Positions 1 to 6,166 of a stretch of DNA of 6,205 nucleotides are shown here, one piece after another. The position numbers and the translations under genes were made by a program. The stretch's first letter is position 1. Each line of letters opens with the position of its first letter. Source of the stretch: JAZDKP01 sp043802925 (lineage in GTDB: Bacteria; Fibrobacterota; OXYB2-FULL-49-7; JAEUSG01); the NCBI GenBank assembly GCA_043802925.1, contig JAZDKP010000178.1, positions 1-6,205 of the forward strand, read 5' to 3'. Below the pieces are notes generated by a model. The model had not been told where the DNA came from. It ran no database searches and saw nothing but the letters and a program-made list of their open reading frames with translations.

Positions 1-2561
1 TGTTCTACGGCGGTTTCGACAGCATTTATTCCTTCCGCCAGGTAGGCCGCCGCATTGGTCGTCCGGAGCCAGGACTCGCCCCCGACCTTGTCCCAGGCGA
101 TGTTCGTGGGATTGCCCCGGATGACATATTGCGCCAAGGTGACGGCCTTGTTGTACATGGCCGTATCGGCGTTGGCATAGGCCGCATGGAAAAGGAAGGC
201 GGTGATGCAGGCCTTTCCGGTAAGATAAAGGGCGGGGTCCGAGGAGCCGGTAACGGGCAGGGCCGTTGTCAGCGTGCCACCGAGACGGGCGCCGCTCCAG
301 GTCACGTTCATCTGGTTTGTCCAGGTTCCGGCCGCGGACCCATTGCCGCCAGAATACACTGTAGCGATATAATCCCAATAGGTGTTGTTAATGGCCTTGA
401 ATACCTGGCTGATACGCAAGCTGTCGACACCGAGTTTGAGGTCGCCGAATTCCTGGTAAAGGCGCCAGAGGTTCTGGAGGCAGTACAGCGAGATCATCCA
501 CGATTGGCTGCTCGTCATGGCCCCGGGATTGTGCCGGATGCTGTCGTCGCAAGTGATGCCGTATTCCTTCCCGTTCGCATTGAGTAGCGCCAAGTGGCGG
601 TCGAACATGCGCTCGTACTGGTTTCGCACGTCCGAAAGATAGGTCGAATCATCCGAGGCATGGCCCAAAAACCAGTTGATGGCGGCGAACTGCGACCCCA
701 CGCGGTCGGTGGTCCCCATCCAGGTTCCGATGGGTACGAGCGTCGAAGGCACGAGCGTTCCGTCGGCGTAGCGGTTATAAACATGGCGAATCCAGTTTCC
801 GGCCACGGAAAGCACTTCCAGCACCCTGCGGTCGCCGGTCAGGTAGTAATAAAAATAAAGGTTTTCAAAATAAGAATGGCTGGAATTTTCATCATTGCGG
901 TAACCGGCGTAACCGCTGGGCGCCCAGCCGGCATGGTAGGTGCCGCTGTCCCCTTGGATTATTTGCGTGTTGAGAGTGCGCCGCGCGGCCGGAAAAGAAA
1001 GTTGGTTCAACAGCTCCGCGTCGCCGTTCTGGGCGAAAAAGCGCACCACGTTGGAAAAGGTATTGTGGTAGTCCGTGAAAGCCCCCCCAAGGAAATACCC
1101 GTCCCAGCGTGTGATGTCCCCGTATTCGCCGTAACCATCCTTGTACCAGTAGCGCGGCCCCACCCCGTAGGTCATGAATCCCTGCATGCCGTAATGCGGA
1201 ACGCCCCAAATCGTGTGCGCATTCACGGTATCGACTTTATCGTAATACATCTGGGCGTCTGCATTGGGTGTGCCGTCCCAGATTTCGTCGAGCGCGCCGC
1301 TGTGCGCGGCATAGGCCCTTTCGGGCCAGGCCATGATTTTATGGTCCTGTGCGGCCAGCGTTTGATCGCGCGTCGCGTTCCAGTCCGCCCCGCTAGCGCT
1401 GGCTGCCAGGGTGAAGGAGAGTTTGGCATAGGCGCCCATGAAGGGGGAGATCCATTGGGAATCAGTGACCACGTGAACCTCCAGCTGCACGGGGGTCCCC
1501 ACAATCTGCTGCGGCTCATAATACTTCATTTTCTGGATGGAAACGCCAAGACCGCCCTTGGCGCCGGACACGGCTACATAGGGTTTTTCCGCAAAGGTCC
1601 CTGTATGGCTTGTCCCGGCCAGGGACAGGGTGTACACCGCCGATTGCAGCATGGCCGGCCGTAACTGCTGTTTAATCGCAACGGATTGGCCACTCGACAA
1701 TGCCCCGCTAAGGGTCTGCCCCTGTTCCGCGGAACCATAACCCTGGGTACCGCTTCCGACGGAAAGCGGCAGGGTCAGTTTTACGCTCCGGACCTTTACA
1801 AGAAACGTTGAATCATAAATGTTGGCCCGTGTCGTGCCATGATTGTTGCCGGGTTGGGCGAAATAAAAATCCAGTTCCACGGTCGGCGAACCCGCGAAGA
1901 ACCTGTATCGCGCCACATAGGTCCAGAGGACCCCCGCGTAGGGCGGGTTGGTAAACTTGCCCGCGACTTTTACAGTGGCCGTCTGATCGCCCAGGTGCTC
2001 TATGCGCACCTCCCCGGGGATGCCGCCCGTCATGGCCGGTTTATCGTCAACCAGAATCGAGGTGTTGCCGCTGTTCGAAATCAGGTTTTGTTCGGGCGTG
2101 CCGAGGAGAACGGCCTCTTCAAAAATATTGAATTTCGTTTTACTGATTTTAAAGCGCGCGACGCCCGTATTGACGGTAACGTCGCTGGAATTGTTCGCTA
2201 CCGACAGGAGCGTGCCTGAATTGGAATGGGAGCCCGTAATCAGTTTGTAATTCGTGGTCCCATTGGCCGGCACGGTCGCCGGAAAAGTGACCATCAGCCA
2301 TTGAATGGGGGTACCCCCTTTCAATCCGCCCGCCCAACGGGACAGGACTTCAAACTGCGCATTCATGGGCGTGCCGGATTGCGTCTGTATTTGCAGATTC
2401 GCTGGATCAACATATCCGGACACCCGTGACAGCGGGATGCCATTGCTCACGAATTCATTTGTCCGTGATATTCCAGCGGTTTCCCTGACAAGAATATTAA
2501 CATCCGCCAATATCGGCGATACCGCCAGTATGGTTATAAGAATGACTTGGATTTTCTTCAT
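1..2561 (-). CDS. Secreted PcRGLX/YetA-like (PL26-type) polysaccharide lyase, C-terminus beyond window
   Basis: Reading leftward from the ATG at 2561, I translated 853 codons without a stop to the window edge, so the gene is 3'-partial. Residues 1-19 form a signal peptide (MKK, hydrophobic core, cleavage after ILA), so the protein is exported. Residues about 21-170 resemble the N-terminal RIFT barrel of PcRGLX/YetA proteins: AGI at 29-31, GIPL at 41-44, then a spaced pattern W76, W88-L89, F93, Y105-K-L107. Residues about 180-430 look like the family's central beta-sandwich. From about 470 onward is a helical repeat region typical of the alpha/alpha toroid, including H562, E566 and the YYYLTGD stretch ending at D577. 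The family includes exo-rhamnogalacturonan lyases acting on pectin, and YetA is about as long (roughly 850 residues). Fold assignment is fairly secure, but the exact substrate is not: RIFT-barrel proteins are diverse and I cannot confirm catalytic residues. It is divergent from the activator at 2901. Confidence 0.8.
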   Translation of the reverse strand, partial: MKKIQVILITILAVSPILADVNILVRETAGISRTNEFVSNGIPLSRVSGYVDPANLQIQTQSGTPMNAQFEVLSRWAGGLKGGTPIQWLMVTFPATVPANGTTNYKLITGSHSNSGTLLSVANNSSDVTVNTGVARFKISKTKFNIFEEAVLLGTPEQNLISNSGNTSILVDDKPAMTGGIPGEVRIEHLGDQTATVKVAGKFTNPPYAGVLWTYVARYRFFAGSPTVELDFYFAQPGNNHGTTRANIYDSTFLVKVRSVKLTLPLSVGSGTQGYGSAEQGQTLSGALSSGQSVAIKQQLRPAMLQSAVYTLSLAGTSHTGTFAEKPYVAVSGAKGGLGVSIQKMKYYEPQQIVGTPVQLEVHVVTDSQWISPFMGAYAKLSFTLAASASGADWNATRDQTLAAQDHKIMAWPERAYAAHSGALDEIWDGTPNADAQMYYDKVDTVNAHTIWGVPHYGMQGFMTYGVGPRYWYKDGYGEYGDITRWDGYFLGGAFTDYHNTFSNVVRFFAQNGDAELLNQLSFPAARRTLNTQIIQGDSGTYHAGWAPSGYAGYRNDENSSHSYFENLYFYYYLTGDRRVLEVLSVAGNWIRHVYNRYADGTLVPSTLVPIGTWMGTTDRVGSQFAAINWFLGHASDDSTYLSDVRNQYERMFDRHLALLNANGKEYGITCDDSIRHNPGAMTSSQSWMISLYCLQNLWRLYQEFGDLKLGVDSLRISQVFKAINNTYWDYIATVYSGGNGSAAGTWTNQMNVTWSGARLGGTLTTALPVTGSSDPALYLTGKACITAFLFHAAYANADTAMYNKAVTLAQYVIRGNPTNIAWDKVGGESWLRTTNAAAYLAEGINAVETAVE

Positions 2562-2564
2562 TTT

Positions 2565-2570
2565 CCACCT
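2565..2570 (-). promoter_or_regulatory. Ribosome binding site of the lyase gene
   Basis: The minus strand reads AGGTGG followed by AAA and the ATG at 2561, giving an AGG core six bases from the start codon. This supports that start, as does the signal peptide that begins exactly there. Confidence 0.75.
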
Positions 2571-2647
2571 TTAAAAATTAATATCAATCACCTAATCATT
2601 CTCGAACACTTTTTTGGATATCAATTCAGCAAGGCATACTCATTATC

Positions 2648-2661
2648 CTAAAGCGCTTTAG
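2648..2661. promoter_or_regulatory. Perfect 14-bp palindrome, LacI-family-type operator
   Basis: CTAAAGCGCTTTAG is identical to its reverse complement. A central CG flanked by A/T-rich arms is typical of LacI/GalR-family operators, including CcpA-like sites. It lies about 5-18 bases downstream of the start site predicted from the sigma-54 promoter at 2678-2691, where a bound repressor would block transcription of the lyase gene. No LacI-family gene is in the window, so the regulator's identity is inference. As RNA it could also form a short hairpin in the lyase leader, but there is no room for a loop without breaking pairs. Confidence 0.5.
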
Positions 2662-2662
2662 T

Positions 2663-2678
2663 CATGTTAGAAAACATG
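2663..2678. repeat. 16-bp inverted repeat over the lyase transcription start
   Basis: CATGTT, a four-base spacer AGAA, then AACATG form an exact 6+6 inverted repeat. It runs from the last base of the predicted -12 element across the predicted start site, and is separated by one base from the 14-bp palindrome. It may be a second operator, or hairpin-forming sequence at the very 5' end of the transcript. The binding protein is unknown. Confidence 0.4.
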
Positions 2679-2691
2679 CAATATCGTTACC
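2678..2691 (-). promoter_or_regulatory. Sigma-54 (-24/-12) promoter for the lyase gene
   Basis: The minus strand reads GGTAACGATATTGC, with GG and GC separated by exactly 10 bases, followed by A. The -12 half (TTGCA) is a full match to the consensus; the -24 half keeps the invariant GG but reads AGGTAAC rather than TGGCAC. Transcription would start near 2666, leaving a leader of about 105 bases before the ATG at 2561. A sigma-54 activator gene transcribed divergently next door makes the assignment much more plausible than the motif alone. Confidence 0.6.
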
Positions 2692-2692
2692 T

Positions 2693-2710
2693 ACAAGCAA
2701 GTTTTCTTGT
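2693..2710. repeat. Short inverted repeat upstream of the -24 element
   Basis: ACAAG at 2693-2697 pairs with CTTGT at 2706-2710, and inside it CAAG-TTTT-CTTG at 2698-2709 forms an alternative compact hairpin. It directly abuts the sigma-54 promoter. It could be a protein site or simply AT-rich DNA with chance symmetry; the stems are short. Confidence 0.2.
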
Positions 2711-2746
2711 TATTAATTATCAATCAAGCAGATAGGATTGTTTTTG

Positions 2747-2773
2747 TTGGCATTCGTAATAATTAAATAATAT
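2747..2773 (+). promoter_or_regulatory. Possible vegetative promoter for the activator gene
   Basis: TTGGCA at 2747-2752 and TAATAT at 2768-2773 could serve as -35 and -10 elements, but the 15-base spacing is shorter than the usual 17. The region is so AT-rich that other pairings are possible. I see no sigma-54 promoter in this direction. Confidence 0.25.
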
Positions 2774-2785
2774 TTTTATTACGTC

Positions 2786-2797
2786 TTTTACGTAAAA
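2786..2797. promoter_or_regulatory. Perfect 12-bp palindrome, candidate upstream activator site
   Basis: TTTTACGTAAAA is its own reverse complement, and an additional TTACGT copy lies at 2779-2784, nine bases from the one at 2788-2793. The palindrome centre is about 125 bases upstream of the predicted lyase transcription start, within the usual range for enhancer sites of sigma-54 activators. It is also upstream of the activator's own gene, so autoregulation is possible. The intervening AT-rich stretch at 2705-2780 would suit the DNA bending such promoters need. Assigning it to the neighbouring activator is inference. Confidence 0.35.
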
Positions 2798-2827
2798 CCC
2801 GTAAGAGACTCCGAGGTGGCATCCATC

Positions 2828-2881
2828 ATGGAAAAGGGTGACACAATGTTTTGGAATCAGGATTACCGCACAAATTATTGA
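2828..2881 (+). CDS. Possible 17-codon leader ORF before the activator
   Basis: An ATG at 2828 has a strong Shine-Dalgarno sequence (GAGGTGG at 2813-2819, eight bases away). It opens a frame encoding MEKGDTMFWNQDYRTNY, ending in TGA at 2879-2881. The likely activator start at 2901 follows 19 bases later and has no good ribosome binding site of its own, so translation of this small frame could feed ribosomes to it. It resembles no leader peptide that I know. The alternatives are that it is chance, or that the Shine-Dalgarno serves the overlapping GTG at 2838. Confidence 0.3.
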   Translation: MEKGDTMFWNQDYRTNY

Positions 2882-2900
2882 CAGATTGGTATATGTTTTT

Positions 2901-5240
2901 ATGGATCCGGAAAGTTTATTAAAAAACCACCCCTTCCTCGGATACTTCACAAATTCCAGTTACGTAATGGTAATCATGGATGAAAATGGCGAAATCCTCT
3001 ATTGCCACAACCAGGAATTCCATAAGAAATCCTTTTTTGTTTCACAATTGACGGGAAAAAATATCGGGGATTTATTTAACCTGAACGGGGAACATTCGCT
3101 ACGCCGTCTCCGCGACAATCATCCGGAAACAGTACGTAGCCTGGAAAGTTTTTCCTTTGAACCCCGCACCCCGATGAATCCGGCACCTTCCTTTGCCTCC
3201 AACCGGATTTGCGACGATCGGGTCATTCCGAAGGGTCTGTATATTAATTGCAGCAAATGCGGCCTTGTGGTCTTCGGGATCACCCGGGAATATTTTCTAG
3301 GAATCATCAGTTTTAGTGAATTTGATCCAGCCTTGCCGATAGGTTCTTCCGACCTGATACTGGGTGCGGATTTGAACGATAACATCGCGGCGCTCAACCA
3401 GTCCCTTGCGGATTTTCTGAAAATTAAAAAGCCATCCGACTGCTTCAATGCTCCCGTAAGTACGATGGTGGATTTTGTAATCAACCAGGACATGCCCGCC
3501 GTACGCCATGCCGTTGTTCTTAAACCCGTCAGTCTGAACAACGCTTCGTTCACCGTTTTGAAAAAGCAGGAAATCAAATTTAAAAACACCCCTGCATTGG
3601 AATGGGAAAACATCCCCTCCGATTCGTCCCGGGTTGTATTCATGGAGAGCCCTGAAAATTTTGACAGCCGTGACTACCGCTTTTCTTTCACCATCCATTC
3701 CCCGCAAAAGACCTTTCCCAGCCTCCTGCTCAGGGCGGAAAAAGGGGAGAACCCGGATCTCCGCGGATATGTCGTCGGACCGGACGTGTTGAACCAGAAC
3801 ATCATCCTTAAAAAAGGCACCTATGTCATCCGGCAGCATCCCTGCCCCGAAATCGGATCCCTTCCGCAACGCGCTTTTGAGATCGAAAAAAACGGCAACC
3901 AGTACATTTTCAGAATGGACGGTGTCACGGTTTTATCTTATACGGAACTCTTTGCGTTTCCGCCAATCAACGAAAGCACGATAGGTTTTCTGCTGCGTCC
4001 GGGGGTGCATTGCACTGTTACCAACATGAAGTTCCTTGTCAGCGGGCCCCGGCCGAATCCGGACATCAACGTCATCGCAGGTTTCAAGGCCATGCCGCAG
4101 TTCAAATTTAAAATCCGGCAACAGCCATGCCAGTTCGGCAGCCGGAACCTGATTGCCTACCGGTTTGAGAATATCACTGGCCTGACCAACCGGATCGACA
4201 GGCTCGAAAAGGAAAAAAGCGCCGTGGAACAGGACCGGGAAAGAATACGGGGCGCACTGGAAAACAGGGAAACGCTGAACCGCTTTGTCGGCGACAATAT
4301 ACGGGTAAAATCGATACGGGACACGCTCGAAACTCTTTCCCAGTCCGCTTCCACGCTCCTTCTGGTCGGTGAAACGGGAACGGGCAAGGAAATTCTCGCT
4401 CAAACCTTCCATCGGCTTTCCCCGAAAGCAAAGGGCCCTTTCATCAAACTGGATTGCGCCACCATCCCGCAGACCCTTCTGGAAAGCGAACTGTTCGGCT
4501 ACGAGGCCGGGGCCTTTACCGGCGCGCATCAGAGGCATGCCGGAAAATTCGAGCAAGCCCAGGGCGGAACGTTGTTCCTCGATGAGATCTCAAATCTTTC
4601 GATTGAAACCCAGGGGAAACTGCTGGGGGTGCTGGAGGACTTCAGCATCACCCGCATCGGCGGGGAAAAGCCCCGGCCGCTTTCCCTTTCCGTTGTGGCC
4701 GCCAGCAACCGGGATCTCGACGAGCTGATGTCGGAAAATCTGTTCCGGCAGGATCTCTTTTACCGCCTCAACCGGTTCAAGCTGGCCATCCCGCCGCTGC
4801 GCGAACGGATGGATGATCTGCCCGGCCTCTGCGGTCATTTTCTGGAAATGGCCAACCGGGAATACCGGAAGAATATCGAGGCAATTTCAGAAAAGGCCTA
4901 CAAACGGCTGTACGCCCACGACTGGCCGGGAAATGTCCGGGAGCTCAAGAACGTCATTTTCAAGGCGATCCTTTTTTCGACGAAAAAAACCATCCAGCCG
5001 GAAGACATTGATATCACCGTATCGCAGGGAACCGGGATTTCAGTGCTGGACGCATTATCCCAAAAGCAAAGAAAATCCGTTCGGAAGATTAAACTTTCAA
5101 AAGACGAAATAACAGACGCGTTGGCAAGACATAAAGGGAACATATTTGCCGTATGCGATGCCCTGAAGGTGAGCCGGCCCACGATATATAGCCGTATGAA
5201 AAAGTACCAGATCAATCCGGATATTTTTCGAACCCCTTGA
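2901..5240 (+). CDS. Sigma-54-dependent activator with PAS-like and ConA-like (jelly-roll) sensor modules
   Basis: This 779-residue protein activates sigma-54 RNA polymerase by ATP hydrolysis. In order: a PAS-like sensor at about 10-130; a linker containing CSKC; a beta-rich block at about 244-383 resembling the DUF1080/laminin-G-like jelly roll of carbohydrate-active proteins; a short segment ending in NLIAYRFENIT, like the end of a PAS domain; a charged coiled coil at about 430-460; an AAA+ domain at about 465-700; and a Fis-type helix-turn-helix at about 736-770. The AAA+ motifs are intact: Walker A GETGTGKE 490-497, GAFTGA 537-542, Walker B D561-E562, sensor I N603, FRQDLFYRL 615-623 with the arginine-finger region, and GNVRELK 677-683. 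There is no two-component receiver domain, signal peptide or membrane segment, so it should be a cytoplasmic one-component sensor. The start is uncertain: a GTG at 2838 would add 21 residues. I chose ATG 2901 because the family-like sequence begins there. The likely target is the divergent lyase gene. Confidence 0.88.
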   Translation: MDPESLLKNHPFLGYFTNSSYVMVIMDENGEILYCHNQEFHKKSFFVSQLTGKNIGDLFNLNGEHSLRRLRDNHPETVRSLESFSFEPRTPMNPAPSFASNRICDDRVIPKGLYINCSKCGLVVFGITREYFLGIISFSEFDPALPIGSSDLILGADLNDNIAALNQSLADFLKIKKPSDCFNAPVSTMVDFVINQDMPAVRHAVVLKPVSLNNASFTVLKKQEIKFKNTPALEWENIPSDSSRVVFMESPENFDSRDYRFSFTIHSPQKTFPSLLLRAEKGENPDLRGYVVGPDVLNQNIILKKGTYVIRQHPCPEIGSLPQRAFEIEKNGNQYIFRMDGVTVLSYTELFAFPPINESTIGFLLRPGVHCTVTNMKFLVSGPRPNPDINVIAGFKAMPQFKFKIRQQPCQFGSRNLIAYRFENITGLTNRIDRLEKEKSAVEQDRERIRGALENRETLNRFVGDNIRVKSIRDTLETLSQSASTLLLVGETGTGKEILAQTFHRLSPKAKGPFIKLDCATIPQTLLESELFGYEAGAFTGAHQRHAGKFEQAQGGTLFLDEISNLSIETQGKLLGVLEDFSITRIGGEKPRPLSLSVVAASNRDLDELMSENLFRQDLFYRLNRFKLAIPPLRERMDDLPGLCGHFLEMANREYRKNIEAISEKAYKRLYAHDWPGNVRELKNVIFKAILFSTKKTIQPEDIDITVSQGTGISVLDALSQKQRKSVRKIKLSKDEITDALARHKGNIFAVCDALKVSRPTIYSRMKKYQINPDIFRTP

Positions 5241-5429
5241 ACGCAGCGTATGTCTGATTTTCCAGCCTGATGCCGGAATAACTCCCGCCAAAGCCCTCTC
5301 CGCAGGTGGCCCAAATTCTTCCGGAGGAGGTTCCGGAAACCTGGGAATGTTGCGGACGCTTGTACCTCTGGCCGAGAGATGACGTGACGGACCGAACAGA
5401 AAACCCCCGCGGAGCGTTATTCTTTTTGC

Positions 5430-5459
5430 TTGATTTCAGGAAGATTTTCCGCCTATCTT
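5430..5459 (+). promoter_or_regulatory. Candidate vegetative promoter of the FAH gene
   Basis: TTGATT at 5430-5435 and TATCTT at 5454-5459 are separated by 18 bases. Transcription would begin near 5466, giving a leader of roughly 38 bases to the ATG at 5504. This would make the FAH gene independent of the activator gene upstream, in line with the 263-base gap. Confidence 0.4.
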
Positions 5460-5490
5460 AATGTGTTCCAGGTTAATACTCAGGCACGGT

Positions 5491-5494
5491 GAGG
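5491..5494 (+). promoter_or_regulatory. Ribosome binding site deciding the FAH start
   Basis: GAGG lies nine bases before ATG 5504. It overlaps the upstream GTG alternative start at 5489, and that GTG has no ribosome binding site of its own, which favours the ATG. Confidence 0.55.
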
Positions 5495-5503
5495 GTGTAT
5501 CAC

Positions 5504-6166
5504 ATGCATTATGTTCAGATTTCCGGCAGCAAAACCAGATACGGTGTTGGCAAGGTCGTGTGCGTTGGCCGCAATTACGCTGACCATGCGCGTGAGCTGA
5601 ATAATCCGGTGCCTGCAGAGCCGTTGTGGTTTATCAAACCCGGTTCTGCGGTGGTATCGATGCAAAAGCAGTTGATCATTCCGTCGGATCGCGGTGAGTG
5701 CCATCACGAAGTTGAGGTGGCCGTATTGATTGGAAAAACCTGCACCGCCATTAATGAACGTGATGCGCGTGATGCCATTGCCGGTATTGGCCTTGGGTTG
5801 GATTTAACTTTGCGTGATATTCAGGCCTCGCTAAAGCAAAAAGGCCATCCGTGGGAAATTGCCAAGGCATTTGATGGCAGTTGCGCGCTCAGCAATTTTT
5901 CTCCGGCCGATGAATTTCCGGATTTGCAGGCAATCGAATTTGCGCTGGATATAAATGGCAAGCGGCGGCAAACCGGAAGCACACAAATGCAGTTGTTTCC
6001 CGTGGCAAAGCTCGTCGCAGTTGCTTCACAGAATTTTACGCTGGAACCTGGCGATGTCGTGCTGACAGGTACTCCGGCGGGTGTCGGTGTTTTGAATACA
6101 GGGGATCTGCTGCATTGTGAATTAAACGGTAAGTGTATTGCAGAGTTAGTGGTGGTGGCGAGGTAA
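5504..6166 (+). CDS. Fumarylacetoacetate hydrolase family protein (YcgM/FAHD1-like acylpyruvase)
   Basis: This 220-residue cytoplasmic enzyme belongs to the small FAH family, which hydrolyses carbon-carbon bonds in acylpyruvates such as fumarylpyruvate or decarboxylates oxaloacetate. The metal site is complete: E69 and E71 in CHHEVEVAVLIG and D100 in GLDLTLRD. The YADHARE stretch holds H28 and E31, equivalent to the catalytic His-Glu pair of FAHD1, and K121 in AKAFD fits the conserved active-site lysine. The C-terminal VVLTGTPAGVG motif is also typical. The length matches E. coli YcgM (about 219 residues). An in-frame GTG at 5489 would add five residues, but ATG 5504 has GAGG at 5491-5494 at good distance and begins where the family begins. 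Codon use leans to GAT, CGT and ATT more than the activator gene, hinting at a different history. The physiological substrate cannot be told from sequence, and I see no functional tie to the lyase. Confidence 0.88.
   Translation: MHYVQISGSKTRYGVGKVVCVGRNYADHARELNNPVPAEPLWFIKPGSAVVSMQKQLIIPSDRGECHHEVEVAVLIGKTCTAINERDARDAIAGIGLGLDLTLRDIQASLKQKGHPWEIAKAFDGSCALSNFSPADEFPDLQAIEFALDINGKRRQTGSTQMQLFPVAKLVAVASQNFTLEPGDVVLTGTPAGVGVLNTGDLLHCELNGKCIAELVVVAR

Larger units (their letters stand above)
5241..5503. other. Intergenic region between activator and FAH gene
   Basis: I see no convincing gene, RNA or terminator in this stretch. TTCCGG at 5315-5320 and CCGGAA at 5329-5334 could pair across an eight-base loop, but no T-tract follows. 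A 50-codon plus-strand frame from a GTG at 5306 has no ribosome binding site and runs through the candidate promoter at 5430-5459. Confidence 0.4.

Noticed and set aside
594..1664. Plus-strand open frame of 356 codons opposite the lyase gene
   Set aside because: It is antisense to a continuous 853-codon frame with signal peptide and family motifs. Its product has no recognisable domain, and long antisense frames are expected in GC-rich codons. The smaller plus-strand frames at 129-587 and 1839-2219 are dismissed for the same reason.
3297..4556. Minus-strand frames of 190 and 207 codons opposite the activator gene
   Set aside because: They lie inside the activator coding sequence, whose domain motifs are complete, and they lack recognisable domains or ribosome binding sites.
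5313..5340. Hairpin-like TTCCGG/CCGGAA sequence as terminator of the activator gene
   Set aside because: The stem is short with an eight-base loop and there is no following T-tract, so intrinsic termination is not supported.
5398..5430. GC-rich stretch followed by TTCTTTTTG as an intrinsic terminator
   Set aside because: The CCCCCGCGGAGCG segment does not form a stable stem before the T-rich run; only the loop-less CCGCGG is self-complementary.
5306..5461. Short plus-strand frame between activator and FAH gene (about 50 codons from GTG)
   Set aside because: It has no ribosome binding site, no recognisable similarity, and it overlaps the likely FAH promoter.
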